A stretch of 64,000 nucleotides of DNA from CAG-877 sp963645945 (GCA_963645945.1 CAVIUA010000040.1:50672-114671); one strand, 5' to 3'; positions 51,717-59,727 are shown, counted from the stretch's first letter. Notes: generated by a model from the letters alone, not told the origin. Translations and numbers: made by a program.

Positions 51717-52358
51717 ATGAACGGAAATAATAATTTTAATAATCAATCTAATAATAATGGATTTAACAATTCAAACAACACACAAGGAAACATGTTAAAT
51801 TTAAACCAAGGAGGTAATAATGGTTTTAATAATCAAATGCCTCAGAATAATTTAAATCAACAACAAAATCAATTTCAAAATGGACCTATGCCTTGTCCTA
51901 TGAATAACCAGTTCAATAATAATAATAATTCAGGTCAAAAGAAAAATACCCTTGGTATTATTTTAGGTGTAGTTGGTGTTATTGCTTTAGTCGGCATTGG
52001 GTATTCTTTCTTTGGCGGAAAAACTTTAACATGTACTACTTCTGATAAAACATATGGTATGACATATAATGATGTTGTAAAAGTAAAATTCAAAAATGAT
52101 AAAGTTAAAAGCATTAATCAAGAAACAACTGTAGATTTAGGAGATTATTCTTCTCAAAAAGATGAAATTGTTAAGATGTTTGAAGAAGAATATGAAGATG
52201 ATGATGATTTAACATATTCTGTAAAAACACAAGGAGATAAAATTGTAGTTAGTGTTACTGCTACAACAGAGGATGGTTTTGACTATTTCTTCTATGGTGA
52301 TTATAATTATGATGATTTAAAAAAAGATTTAGAAGATGATGGTTATACATGTAAATAA
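51717..52358 (+). CDS. Asn/Gln-rich N-terminus, membrane-anchored DUF1307-like protein
   Basis: A 213-residue protein from the ATG at 51717 (an in-frame start at 51693 lies inside the promoter). Residues 1-78 are almost only Asn, Gln, Gly, Met and Phe (NNFNNQSNNNGFNN...), a prion-like low-complexity region on the cytoplasmic side. A transmembrane helix (about 82-103) leads to a ~110-residue acidic outer domain (LTCTTSDKTYGMTYND; VKFKNDKVKSINQ; GDYNYDDLKKDLEDDGYTC). The outer domain resembles small DUF1307-like lipoprotein domains; two Cys at its ends could pair. Function unknown. Confidence 0.7.
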   Translation: MNGNNNFNNQSNNNGFNNSNNTQGNMLNLNQGGNNGFNNQMPQNNLNQQQNQFQNGPMPCPMNNQFNNNNNSGQKKNTLGIILGVVGVIALVGIGYSFFGGKTLTCTTSDKTYGMTYNDVVKVKFKNDKVKSINQETTVDLGDYSSQKDEIVKMFEEEYEDDDDLTYSVKTQGDKIVVSVTATTEDGFDYFFYGDYNYDDLKKDLEDDGYTCK

Positions 52359-52392
52359 ATAAAAGTCGTTGAAATGTTTCAACGGCTTTTTA
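52359..52392. terminator. Bidirectional terminator
   Basis: AAAGTCGTTGAA (52362-52373) pairs with TTCAACGGCTTTT (52379-52391) with one G-U, and T/A tracts on both sides. Confidence 0.85.
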
Positions 52393-52396
52393 ATTT

Positions 52397-52816
52397 TTAT
52401 TCAAATAAATCGTCTAGTATTTTTCCATTTATATTTATTATATCATTCATATTTATTATGGTGTTATCATTAAATTTAATTATTTCATTTATAACATCTA
52501 TTTTTTTTAGTATACCTGTTTTTTTTATGTATTTACCTCCTATTTTTTTCTTATCTTTTATAAAATAAGTAATTGTTATTTCGTTGTTTTCATTTATGTT
52601 GTCATATAAGAAATTTAATTTTTCGCTTAATATGTTTTTATATGTTTCATCTAAATCTATTTTTTTATCTGTAAGCCTGGCTGTTTCTTCTATTTTATCA
52701 TCATATCCTACTAAAGCTGCAAAAGGGGCAAACTGTGAAGCACGAGATTCTATACTTTGCTTGGGATGTTTAGAAACAGGTCTATTCAAATTAATAATAT
52801 CATCATAATTGCTCAT
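52397..52816 (-). CDS. YolD-like protein
   Basis: A 139-residue YolD family protein: RASQFAPFAALVGYDDKIEETARLTDKKIDLDE (about 25-57) is the clear family signature. It overlaps the end of the Y-family polymerase gene by 4 bases (ATGA), the usual pairing in Bacillota (uvrX-yolD type). YolD is thought to take part in SOS mutagenesis together with the polymerase, in a role perhaps like UmuD. Confidence 0.9.
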   Translation of the reverse strand: MSNYDDIINLNRPVSKHPKQSIESRASQFAPFAALVGYDDKIEETARLTDKKIDLDETYKNILSEKLNFLYDNINENNEITITYFIKDKKKIGGKYIKKTGILKKIDVINEIIKFNDNTIINMNDIININGKILDDLFE

Positions 52817-54315
52817 CCTTTGTGTCCTCCTACTTCTCCGTTTCTATTTTTTGCTGTTGCTCCCTCAACATAATTCATTCCTTTTAAAATAGCGTTTTTT
52901 CCATACTTTTTTTTAATATCCAATAGTGTTTTTTGGATTTTTCTTTCTTCTTTTTCTTTTAATTTATTTTTTTCTTTTTTTTGAGATTCTATTTCATAAT
53001 TTGTGAATAGATTTAATTGATTAAATGTAGGCTTTTTTTCTTCATAATCTTCATTTACTAAGTTACATGCAGTAACATTTATTCTTCTTACTAAAAGTAA
53101 CGGGTTTACAATTTTTTCAAATAATTTCATTACTTCGTTTATCATTATATTTGATGATGAAGTTCTATGATTAATATTTACAGTTCCATGTGAATGTTTT
53201 GGCACTTTTCTTCCATATCTATCAAGAGTTATTTCTCCTTTATATATTGATGAAATTCTCGAATTAGTTAGGTTTTCAATATCATAACCTATTGTTATAA
53301 CTACTTGGTTGGTTACTAAATGTTTTTCTACTAATTTCAATGATAAGTTGTCAATCATTTCTTTAACTATTAATTTTGTTTTATCATAGTCGTATGGACA
53401 ATGTAGGACTTGTCCTTCACTTATACTATTTGATTCTGGTACATAATTTTTAGCATCTTTTATAGTACATGGTTCATAAGCCCAGGCGTGATCTATTAAA
53501 AATTCTGCATTAACTCCAAATAACTTAAAAAGTAACTCTTCATTATTAATACTCATTCTAGCTACATCGCCCATTGTAAACATATTGTTCTCTTCTAGTT
53601 TTTTAGCATATCCTTTGCCTACTCTCCAAAAATCCGTAATTGGTTTATGATTCCAGAGTAATTTTTTATATGACATTTCATCTAATCTTGCCATTCTAAC
53701 ACCAAATTCATTTGGTTGCATATGTTTTGCTGTTACATCCATTGCTACCTTCGCTAAGTACATATTTGTTCCTATTCCAGCTGTTGCTGTTATTCCTGTT
53801 TCAGCATATACACTTTTAATTATTTCCATTGTTAATTCTTCTGGTGTTTTCTTATAATAGTTCAAATAATTTGTTATATCACAAAACACTTCATCTACTG
53901 AATATACTAATATATCTTCTTTAGCAATGTACTTTAAATAAATATTATATATATCCGTACTATATTTCATATATAATTTCATTCTAGGAGTTGCACATAT
54001 AAAGTCTAATTCCAAATCTTTATTATTGTTTAGTTCAGAAGCAAGATAAGATTTTTTCTTAAATGGTTTATAATTATTATTTTTCTTTCTTTGATAATTT
54101 ATTTCTTTAATTTTTTGTCTTACTTCAAATAATCTACATCTACCTGGTAAACCATAGGATTTTAATGATGGTGTTACAGCTAGACAAATTGTCTTGTCTG
54201 TTCTTGACTCGTCTGCTACAACTAAATTGGTATCCAACGGATTTAAACCTCTTTCTCTACATTCAACAGAAGCATAAAAACTTTTTAAATCAATACACAT
54301 ATAAATTTTTTCCAT
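52813..54315 (-). CDS. Y-family DNA polymerase (UvrX/ImpB-MucB-SamB type)
   Basis: A 500-residue translesion polymerase. The N-terminal catalytic acid motif is MCIDLKSFYASVECRERG, with YSVDEVFCDIT (the SIDE motif, catalytic acids) near residue 140 and GIGTNMYLAKVAMD. The thumb and little-finger domains follow, then a charged C-terminal tail (KKEKNKLKEKEERKIQK). It is a full-length UvrX-like protein. A TGATATAAT extended -10 lies upstream. A LexA box could not be recognised. It pairs with YolD. Confidence 0.9.
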   Translation of the reverse strand: MEKIYMCIDLKSFYASVECRERGLNPLDTNLVVADESRTDKTICLAVTPSLKSYGLPGRCRLFEVRQKIKEINYQRKKNNNYKPFKKKSYLASELNNNKDLELDFICATPRMKLYMKYSTDIYNIYLKYIAKEDILVYSVDEVFCDITNYLNYYKKTPEELTMEIIKSVYAETGITATAGIGTNMYLAKVAMDVTAKHMQPNEFGVRMARLDEMSYKKLLWNHKPITDFWRVGKGYAKKLEENNMFTMGDVARMSINNEELLFKLFGVNAEFLIDHAWAYEPCTIKDAKNYVPESNSISEGQVLHCPYDYDKTKLIVKEMIDNLSLKLVEKHLVTNQVVITIGYDIENLTNSRISSIYKGEITLDRYGRKVPKHSHGTVNINHRTSSSNIMINEVMKLFEKIVNPLLLVRRINVTACNLVNEDYEEKKPTFNQLNLFTNYEIESQKKEKNKLKEKEERKIQKTLLDIKKKYGKNAILKGMNYVEGATAKNRNGEVGGHKG

Positions 54316-54355
54316 ATTAGTATCACCGGCAATCTTTTTTAAAAACTATATTAAT

Positions 54356-54364
54356 ATTATATCA
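54356..54364 (-). promoter_or_regulatory. Extended -10 promoter of the polymerase-yolD pair
   Basis: TGATATAAT on the minus strand, TATAAT at 54356-54361, about 40 bases before the start codon. No DinR/LexA box of the known Bacillus form is seen around it. Confidence 0.45.
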
Positions 54365-54482
54365 TGAGATTTCTTATTAATTTGAAATAAGGTTATTAAA
54401 TTAATTTTATTTTTTTATGAAAAAGGTCATATGTTTACTTTGAGATTGAATTATATTTTATGAGCTTTTCTATTCTCAATTA

Positions 54483-54578
54483 TTAATTATTTTTCGTTTT
54501 GATTTTTTTAAAAATTTCAATTTATATTGGAGACTTTTTATCATAATCTATACTCGTTGCATAAATATCAGTGATTTT
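54483..54578 (-). pseudogene. C-terminal fragment of a RhuM-family gene
   Basis: A fragment reading KITDIYATSIDYDKKSPI (54525-54578), then a TAA at 54522-54524, then in the same frame IEIFKKIKTKNN up to 54486 and a TAA at 54483-54485. This matches the region of RhuM (virulence/Fic-cluster-type, phage-associated) proteins that reads KITDIYAT.DY......EFF...QNK. The fragment has lost its start and carries a nonsense codon. It lies directly behind the KilA-N relic, as if that gene sat inside the RhuM gene. Confidence 0.6.
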
Positions 54579-54876
54579 TTACATTTATAGTACTTATCCA
54601 TATAGAAGGACTCATTGTAAAAGAATTATTTGCAGAGTCAATTTTAAACTTGCGAGATTCCGCTAGTTTAAAATTTTCATTAAACAGTTATTCCCAATGT
54701 GGATAAAAATCAAAAGAACTTTTATTGCTCATCCAATAAATAACAACATCACTAGGATTATCAGGATTTTTGTATCTTGATAAATCTGTTAAAGATATAT
54801 AATCTATATTATCAATTCTCATTACGTTTATCAAATTATCTTTTACATTCATTTTTGTTGTAATTTTATTATTCAT
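54568..54876 (-). pseudogene. Broken KilA-N domain gene
   Basis: A good start (ATG at 54876, AAAGGAAGA upstream) opens a KilA-N domain: MRIDNIDYISLTDLSRYKNP, NPSDVVIYWMSNKSSF and FYPHWE. It is cut by TAA at 54688-54690. In the same frame the domain goes on: LFNENFKLAESRKFK, then FTMSPSIWIS, until a TGA at 54568-54570. Intact family members have Gln after WE, so the stop is most simply a CAA-to-TAA change. KilA-N proteins are DNA-binding products of phages and mobile elements. The C-terminal part is also missing. Confidence 0.8.
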
Positions 54877-54939
54877 ATATTATTCTTCCTTTCTATTTTA
54901 TATTTTAGATACTACAAAAAATCAAATATATATTAAAAG

Positions 54940-55185
54940 TCAATTTCTTTCATGTTGAACTTATTCCAAAATGGAACAAGTTCCCTTTTTATCTAACTCC
55001 TCTTCAGAATATATATTATTAATATGTTTTACTATTGCTGGTTTTTGTACATTAAACAAATTCGCAATTGCATTTGTATTTAACCATACATTTTCATCTT
55101 TTAAGACTACTTCTATATTTGTATTTCCATCTTTATCTTCGTAAAAAATTATATTATTTTCTGTGCCAATTATATCTTTTTCTAT
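54940..55185 (-). pseudogene. N-terminal fragment of a RhuM-family gene
   Basis: The frame from 55185 reads IEKDIIGTENNIIFYEDKDG, then NTNIEVVLKDENVWLNTNAI, then ANLFNVQKPAIVKHINNIY and ELDKKGTCSILE before TAA at 54961-54963, then VQHERN and TGA at 54940-54942. This is the beginning of RhuM-type proteins. The first codon, at 55183-55185, is ATA where ATG is expected, with AGGA just upstream, so the start is lost. The CSILE-stop-VQ context suggests Gln CAA turned to TAA. The middle of the gene is absent. Confidence 0.7.
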
Positions 55186-55242
55186 TTTTATCCTACTGAG
55201 ACTTATATGTTTATTATATCAAACAATTGTATTATATACAAT

Positions 55243-55268
55243 AAAAAGAAAGAACCTACTTTCTTTCT
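55243..55268 (-). terminator. Terminator between the CYTH-like gene and the RhuM relic
   Basis: On the minus strand GAAAGAA (55261-55267) pairs with TTCTTTC (55248-55254), followed by five T. Confidence 0.7.
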
Positions 55269-55288
55269 AATATAATGAATATTTTAAT

Positions 55289-55381
55289 ATATACCCAAAT
55301 ACTTACATAAAAACATATGACTTTGACTGATACTGGTCAAAGAACATATGTTTTTGCTGAATACTGGCTAAAAAATATATC
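55289..55381 (-). repeat. Three degenerate tandem copies of a 31-bp repeat after the CYTH-like gene
   Basis: Units at 55351-55381, 55320-55350 and 55289-55319, each exactly 31 bases. On the minus strand they share the head (C/G)ATAT(A/G)TT(T/C)TT and a centre (G/A)CCAGTAT or GTAAGTAT at position 15-22. The middle unit is a hairpin by itself (CTTTGAC ... GTCAAAG). The array starts 4 bases after the stop codon of the CYTH-like gene. Related units follow the methyltransferase gene at 56014-56075. Confidence 0.7.
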
Positions 55382-55385
55382 ACCT

Positions 55386-55979
55386 TTAACCATTTTGATT
55401 TTTACTATACATCTCTTTTTTATAATATAATGTTCTAAGTTTATCTAATCCTAATGTATCATAATTAAAATTAAATCCATAATTATTTAATTCATCTATT
55501 AAAGCTTTTCTTTGATCATCAAGAGATAATTCATAATAATCAGGATTATCATAATAAAGTAATAATCCAACTTTTTCAATATCTTGTAATTGTATTCTTG
55601 ATTTCATATCACCAATAGAATATTGATAATCAATTTTAGAGGTATCAAATACTTTAACATACCCATTATTTTCTATTTTTTTAATACAGTCATCAACTTC
55701 CTCTAGAGTTAATTCTTTTTGATTATCATTATTTATTATAAAATTATTTATATTTTCAAATCTATAACTAATTCTTGATGCACCAAACCCTTCAGTAATT
55801 CTTAATCTAATACAAGAATTTTTCATTTCATTTTCTGTCATATTATCAAGATTCTTATTAGTCCAATATATATCATGTGTTTTACAATTAAATCTATTAA
55901 TTGCATTATGTTTAATTAATATATCTTTATAATAATCTATATTTTTATTTAATTTTAAACCAACTTCTACTACTAACAT
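55386..55979 (-). CDS. CYTH-domain-like protein (adenylate-cyclase IV/ThTPase fold)
   Basis: A 197-residue protein starting at the ATG at 55979 (AAAGGAAG upstream); an in-frame TTG at 55997 is less likely. MLVVEVGLKLN resembles the ExExK signature of CYTH enzymes, but the middle Glu is Gly (E5, G7, K9). CIRLRITEGFGASRISYRFEN fits the following basic strands, and DTSKIDYQYS and IQLQDIEKVGLLLYYDN the later acidic/basic strands. The family hydrolyses or cyclises triphosphates; loss of one acidic metal ligand makes the activity uncertain. It is in a decayed island and is followed by the 31-bp repeats. Confidence 0.65.
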   Translation of the reverse strand: MLVVEVGLKLNKNIDYYKDILIKHNAINRFNCKTHDIYWTNKNLDNMTENEMKNSCIRLRITEGFGASRISYRFENINNFIINNDNQKELTLEEVDDCIKKIENNGYVKVFDTSKIDYQYSIGDMKSRIQLQDIEKVGLLLYYDNPDYYELSLDDQRKALIDELNNYGFNFNYDTLGLDKLRTLYYKKEMYSKNQNG

Positions 55980-56013
55980 TTGATTACTTCCTTTCAAAAA
56001 CTCTGATTACCTT

Positions 56014-56075
56014 ACAATGCTAGATACTTGTCCAAAAACATATGATCTTACTAGACGCTGGCTTGAGAACATATC
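56014..56075 (-). repeat. Two degenerate tandem copies of the 31-bp repeat after the methyltransferase gene
   Basis: Units at 56045-56075 and 56014-56044, each 31 bases and of the same family as the three units at 55289-55381: same head GATATGTTCT or CATATGTTTT and the same centre (GCCAGCGTCTAG, GACAAGTATCTAG). The array begins 3 bases after the methyltransferase stop codon and ends about 35 bases before the next gene's start. Confidence 0.68.
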
Positions 56076-56078
56076 AAA

Positions 56079-56655
56079 TTATTTACTCTTTTTGGCTATT
56101 ATATTGAAATAATGCCATTTTTTATTGTCTGTATCTCTTACATATTCTATTTCATCAAATAGCAATACTTCATATTTAAATAATTTCTTAATTATTTCTT
56201 CTTTACTAAAAGTATTAATCCAATCTGTTTTATTCCATGCGTCTCTATCTCCAAATAATTGTCCTACAAAATAACCTCCAGGATTAATAGAATCATATAT
56301 GTGAAGCCATAATGTATCAAAATATAATGGATTACAAAACAGGATGCTAAACATCGCTATTACACAGTCTGTTTTTTGGTATAACTATGTCTTTAAAATC
56401 ACTTTCTATAAATGTTACATTATTTTTTTCTTCTTCTGTTAATCTATTTAAAATAAAATCTTTATTTAATTGTCTATCAATAGAAGTTACTTTATAACCT
56501 CTTTTCAATAAATAAGTAGATTCGTTTCCTGCTCCGCATCCTAAATCAACAAAATTATTTATGTCATTATAATTATCTAAAAATTCAATTAATAAATTTT
56601 CAACTTTATTGTTTAAGGTATTATTTTGATAATTACTCCAATCTTTTTCTTTCAT
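56079..56655 (-). pseudogene. Class I SAM-dependent methyltransferase, frameshifted
   Basis: Two overlapping frames make one methyltransferase. The first (56655 to 56347) holds motif I FVDLGCGAGNESTYLL and the acidic strand VTSIDRQ. The second (down to 56079) continues with TDCVIAMFSILFCNPLYFD, WLHIYDSINPGGYFVGQLFG and the C-terminal strands. They join if one A is removed from the run of six A (plus-strand T at 56372-56377). The whole is about 192 residues, like TehB-type small-molecule methyltransferases. The break is a true mutation, a sequencing error in the homopolymer, or slippage. Confidence 0.75.
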
Positions 56656-56658
56656 ATC

Positions 56659-57852
56659 TTACCTTCTTTCCATTACACATACACACTCTACATGATACGT
56701 TCTTGGAAACATATTGAAAGGAGTAACTTCTACTACTTCGTATTCTTTTAATAAATTGATATCTCTAGCTAAGGTTGCTGGATCACATGATACATATACA
56801 ATGTTACTAGGAGAAAGTCTTTTGATATTTTTTATTGTCTTTTGATCTAATCCTGATCTTGGTGGATCTACTATTATCATATCAATATCTTTAAAGTCTT
56901 CTATAACATTTTCAACTTTATTTTCTATAAATTCTATGTTAGCAATATTGTTTAGTTTTTTATTTAAGTTTGCATCTTCTATATTTGATTTAGAATAGTC
57001 AACTCCGGTTGCAAAATCATCAACAAATTCTGAAACATAGATACCAAAACTACCAGTACCAGAATATAAATCTAATAATCTCTTTGGATTTACTTTTTCT
57101 ACTTCAGCTTTTACTTTATCATATAACTTTTCAGTTAATTTCTCATTTACCTGAAAGAATGAATCAATAGATAAATAATAATTTTTATTGCCAATACTAG
57201 TAATGATTCTTTTCTTTTCTGTTAGATATTCATCATTATATACTAGAACATCAACTTTTTCTTTTAAGTCATTGATATCTAGTACTTCGCCAGATACTTT
57301 TAACATTATTTCTTCTTGATTATTACTAGTACGAATAATGACTTCTGTAATATTATTTTTTGCTGAATTTAGTTCTTTTAAAATACTATTAATTCTTGGA
57401 TTTAGTAAATAACATTTATCGATTTTAATGAGATTATTTGAACCTTTTTGATAGTAGCCAAGTTGCTTGTCTTTACCATGAAATGTTACTTTATTTCGAT
57501 AATAATATTCATCAGATGATACTGTTTCTTTTACTTTAGTTGGATTAATTTTAGCGAATTTAACTAGTAGTTCTTGAACTTTGCGCCTTTTAAATTCATT
57601 TTCCTTTTTAAATGATAAGTGTTCTAAATCACATCCGCCACAGATACTATAATATGGACATTTCTCAATAATTCTACTTGGTGATTTTTCAATAAAATCT
57701 ACTACTTCTGCCACATAATATTTTTTAGTTTCTTTTATAATATTAATTTTAACAATTTCATTAGGTAGTGCATTTTCGACAAAACAAATTTTATTATTGA
57801 TTTCTGTTATTCCTCTTCCAAAATGATCTAATTTTTCTATTTTAACATTCAT
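56659..57852 (-). CDS. RNA (uracil-5-)-methyltransferase, TrmA/RlmD/RumA type
   Basis: A 397-residue SAM enzyme. It has an N-terminal TRAM domain (about 1-57, KIEKLDHFGRGITEIN), an iron-sulfur Cys cluster (CPYYSICGGCDLEHLS), the SAM motif LLDLYSGTGSFGIYVSEF and the catalytic motif VYVSCDPATLARDI. This is the RlmD/RlmCD-like group common in Bacillota, methylating 23S rRNA U747/U1939. It lies 3 bp before the methyltransferase relic in transcription order. Confidence 0.92.
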   Translation of the reverse strand: MNVKIEKLDHFGRGITEINNKICFVENALPNEIVKINIIKETKKYYVAEVVDFIEKSPSRIIEKCPYYSICGGCDLEHLSFKKENEFKRRKVQELLVKFAKINPTKVKETVSSDEYYYRNKVTFHGKDKQLGYYQKGSNNLIKIDKCYLLNPRINSILKELNSAKNNITEVIIRTSNNQEEIMLKVSGEVLDINDLKEKVDVLVYNDEYLTEKKRIITSIGNKNYYLSIDSFFQVNEKLTEKLYDKVKAEVEKVNPKRLLDLYSGTGSFGIYVSEFVDDFATGVDYSKSNIEDANLNKKLNNIANIEFIENKVENVIEDFKDIDMIIVDPPRSGLDQKTIKNIKRLSPSNIVYVSCDPATLARDINLLKEYEVVEVTPFNMFPRTYHVECVCVMERR

Positions 57853-57928
57853 AATATACCTCTTTTTTATTATAACAAAAAGTACATAGTTTTTAAATAT
57901 GATTTCATAATAATAATATGGTGATTTT

Positions 57929-59326
57929 ATGAATTTAATAAAAAATATTAAAAGAATGACAAAACATTCTAATGATTATATAGTTAAAGAAATGTCTATA
58001 AAGGGCAAAAAAGTAATTTTATTTTTTAATGAGGTACTTACGGATAGTTCCATTATTGATGATTTTATTTTAAAACAATTGGTACTGCTTGATAAAAAGT
58101 CTCTTAATAAATTAGAGAATACTCTTCCTGTTTCAAATATTATTAAAATTAAGTATGATGAAATGTTTAATTATGTTAATAAAGGTTTTTTAGTTATATG
58201 TACTAAATATCTATATGCAATTGAGGTAAAAGCAAAGCTTGATAGAGGCGTTTCTACTATAGAAAGCGAATTATCTATTGCTGGGCCAAAGGACAGTTTT
58301 TCGGAGAACTTTAATACTAATTTAGGGCTTATAAGAAGAAGAATTAAGTCAACTAATCTTTGTGTTAAAAATATAGAAATTGGAAGAAGAAGTAAAACTA
58401 AAGTTGGTGTTTTATATATTGATGATATTGCTTCTATGAAAATTGTAGAAAGAGTTAATGAAGTGTTAGATAGAATAGATATTGATGGAATAATTGATTC
58501 TAGTTATTTGAAGACTACATTAGAAGGACAAAAGAGTTTTTTCCCTACTATTATGATGAGTGAAAGACCAGATAAAAGTGCTATGGCATTATTAGATGGT
58601 AAAATTGTTATTATTGTAGATATGAGTCCATATGCTTTGATTTTACCGAGTTTCTTTGTTGACTTTTTTCATACAACAGATGATTACTATCAAAAGTCAT
58701 TTAATACTACTTTTATTAGAATAATTCGCTTTATTTCTTTTTTAATTGCGGTATTTACTCCAGCTTTGTATATTGCTGTTACAACTAGAAATTATGATAT
58801 TGTTCCGTTAGATTTACTTTTAATGTTAAAAGCTGGAAGAACTTTTGTACCTTTTCCGGCTTATATAGAAGCTTTATTTATGATTATTTGTTTTGAAATA
58901 CTTAAGGAGTCGGATTTGAGAATGTCTAACACGTCTGGTTCATCGGTTTCTATCTTGGGAGGATTAATACTAGGTGATGCTGCTGTTAGTGCGGGAATAG
59001 TCTCTCCTATTATGATCATTGTAATAGCGATATCCTCTATTGCAGGTCTTATTTTTTCTTCGGTTGAACTAGTTAATGCATTACGTCTTTATAAAATAAT
59101 TCTGTTACTTCTTGGAACTATTTTAGGAATTTATGGAGTTGTTTTAGGGACAATATACATTGTTTATAAATTGTTGACTTTAAAAGTTTTTGGCATACCT
59201 TACTTGGTCCCTTTTATACCGTTTGAAAAAAATGAAATAAATGACTCCATAATTAAAAAAGAAGAAAGTGTAAAGAAGAGAAACTCATATTTGACTAAAA
59301 ATATTAATCGAGGTGAATATAAATGA
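57929..59326 (+). CDS. gerA: GerA-type spore germinant receptor subunit A
   Basis: A 465-residue GerAA/GerKA family protein: an N-terminal soluble domain (about 1-235), and five or so membrane helices (about 268-440). The family landmarks are clear: SERPDKSAMALLDGKIVIIVD, LMLKAGRTFVPFPAYIEALFM, IICFEILKESDLRMS and SVSILGGLILGDAAVSAGIVSP. It is the subunit that senses germinants in the inner spore membrane. A subunit-C-like gene overlaps it by 4 bases (ATGA). No subunit B permease gene is next to it. Confidence 0.93.
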   Translation: MNLIKNIKRMTKHSNDYIVKEMSIKGKKVILFFNEVLTDSSIIDDFILKQLVLLDKKSLNKLENTLPVSNIIKIKYDEMFNYVNKGFLVICTKYLYAIEVKAKLDRGVSTIESELSIAGPKDSFSENFNTNLGLIRRRIKSTNLCVKNIEIGRRSKTKVGVLYIDDIASMKIVERVNEVLDRIDIDGIIDSSYLKTTLEGQKSFFPTIMMSERPDKSAMALLDGKIVIIVDMSPYALILPSFFVDFFHTTDDYYQKSFNTTFIRIIRFISFLIAVFTPALYIAVTTRNYDIVPLDLLLMLKAGRTFVPFPAYIEALFMIICFEILKESDLRMSNTSGSSVSILGGLILGDAAVSAGIVSPIMIIVIAISSIAGLIFSSVELVNALRLYKIILLLLGTILGIYGVVLGTIYIVYKLLTLKVFGIPYLVPFIPFEKNEINDSIIKKEESVKKRNSYLTKNINRGEYK

Positions 59327-59727
59327 AAAAGATTGTTGTATTAATCATTTTATTTATTTTGTTTAGCTTTGTCATAAAGATACCTAACTATCACGAACTA
59401 AATGATTTAGCTATTATAAATGGTGTTGGTGTTTCATATAAGAATAGTAGTTATACAATTTATATGAAGGAAATAATTCCTACAAGAAGCGATGATGGTA
59501 TAGAATACAAATATATAATTTATGAAGCTAGTGCTGATGACTTAGAAAGTGCATTAGAAAAAGTTGCTGATAAAACAAAAAAGAAACTTTACTATAAAAG
59601 GTGTAAGTTTCTTGTTACTGATGTTAATCATAGTGATTTTATAAATGAACTGCTTGATATTAAACCAAGAAATATTTACCATCCTTCAGATGATGTAAAG
59701 AACGTGTTAACAAAAACTAATTCTTAA
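59323..59727 (+). CDS. Shortened GerC-type germination protein
   Basis: A 134-residue protein with a hydrophobic N-terminal segment and HELNDLAIINGVGVSYKN, the hallmark of the Ger(x)C family (normally 370-400 residues). Only the N-terminal domain is present (about 1-120). The lipoprotein Cys expected after the hydrophobic segment is missing (FVIKIPNYHEL, where family members have GCWD or similar). It overlaps gerA by 4 bases. It may be a genuine short form or a truncated gene whose C-terminal part has been replaced by the convergent gene. Confidence 0.75.
   Translation: MKKIVVLIILFILFSFVIKIPNYHELNDLAIINGVGVSYKNSSYTIYMKEIIPTRSDDGIEYKYIIYEASADDLESALEKVADKTKKKLYYKRCKFLVTDVNHSDFINELLDIKPRNIYHPSDDVKNVLTKTNS

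Larger units (their letters stand above)
54877..55288. other. Gap without intact genes in the decayed island
   Basis: The stretch holds the RhuM N-terminal relic (54940-55185), a promoter-like TTGTAT-17-TATAAT ahead of it on the minus strand (near 55210-55238), and the terminator at 55243-55268. No intact coding sequence is seen. Confidence 0.6.

Noticed and set aside
54568..54963. Possible reassignment of TAA to Gln
   Set aside because: Two stops fall where Gln is expected, but many intact genes in the window end at TAA at normal family lengths, so decay of these genes by C-to-T change is the simpler explanation.
55289..56075. CRISPR array or integron attC sites
   Set aside because: The 31-bp units are directly adjacent, without unique spacers, only two or three per array, and have no attC GTTRRRY core or cas genes nearby.
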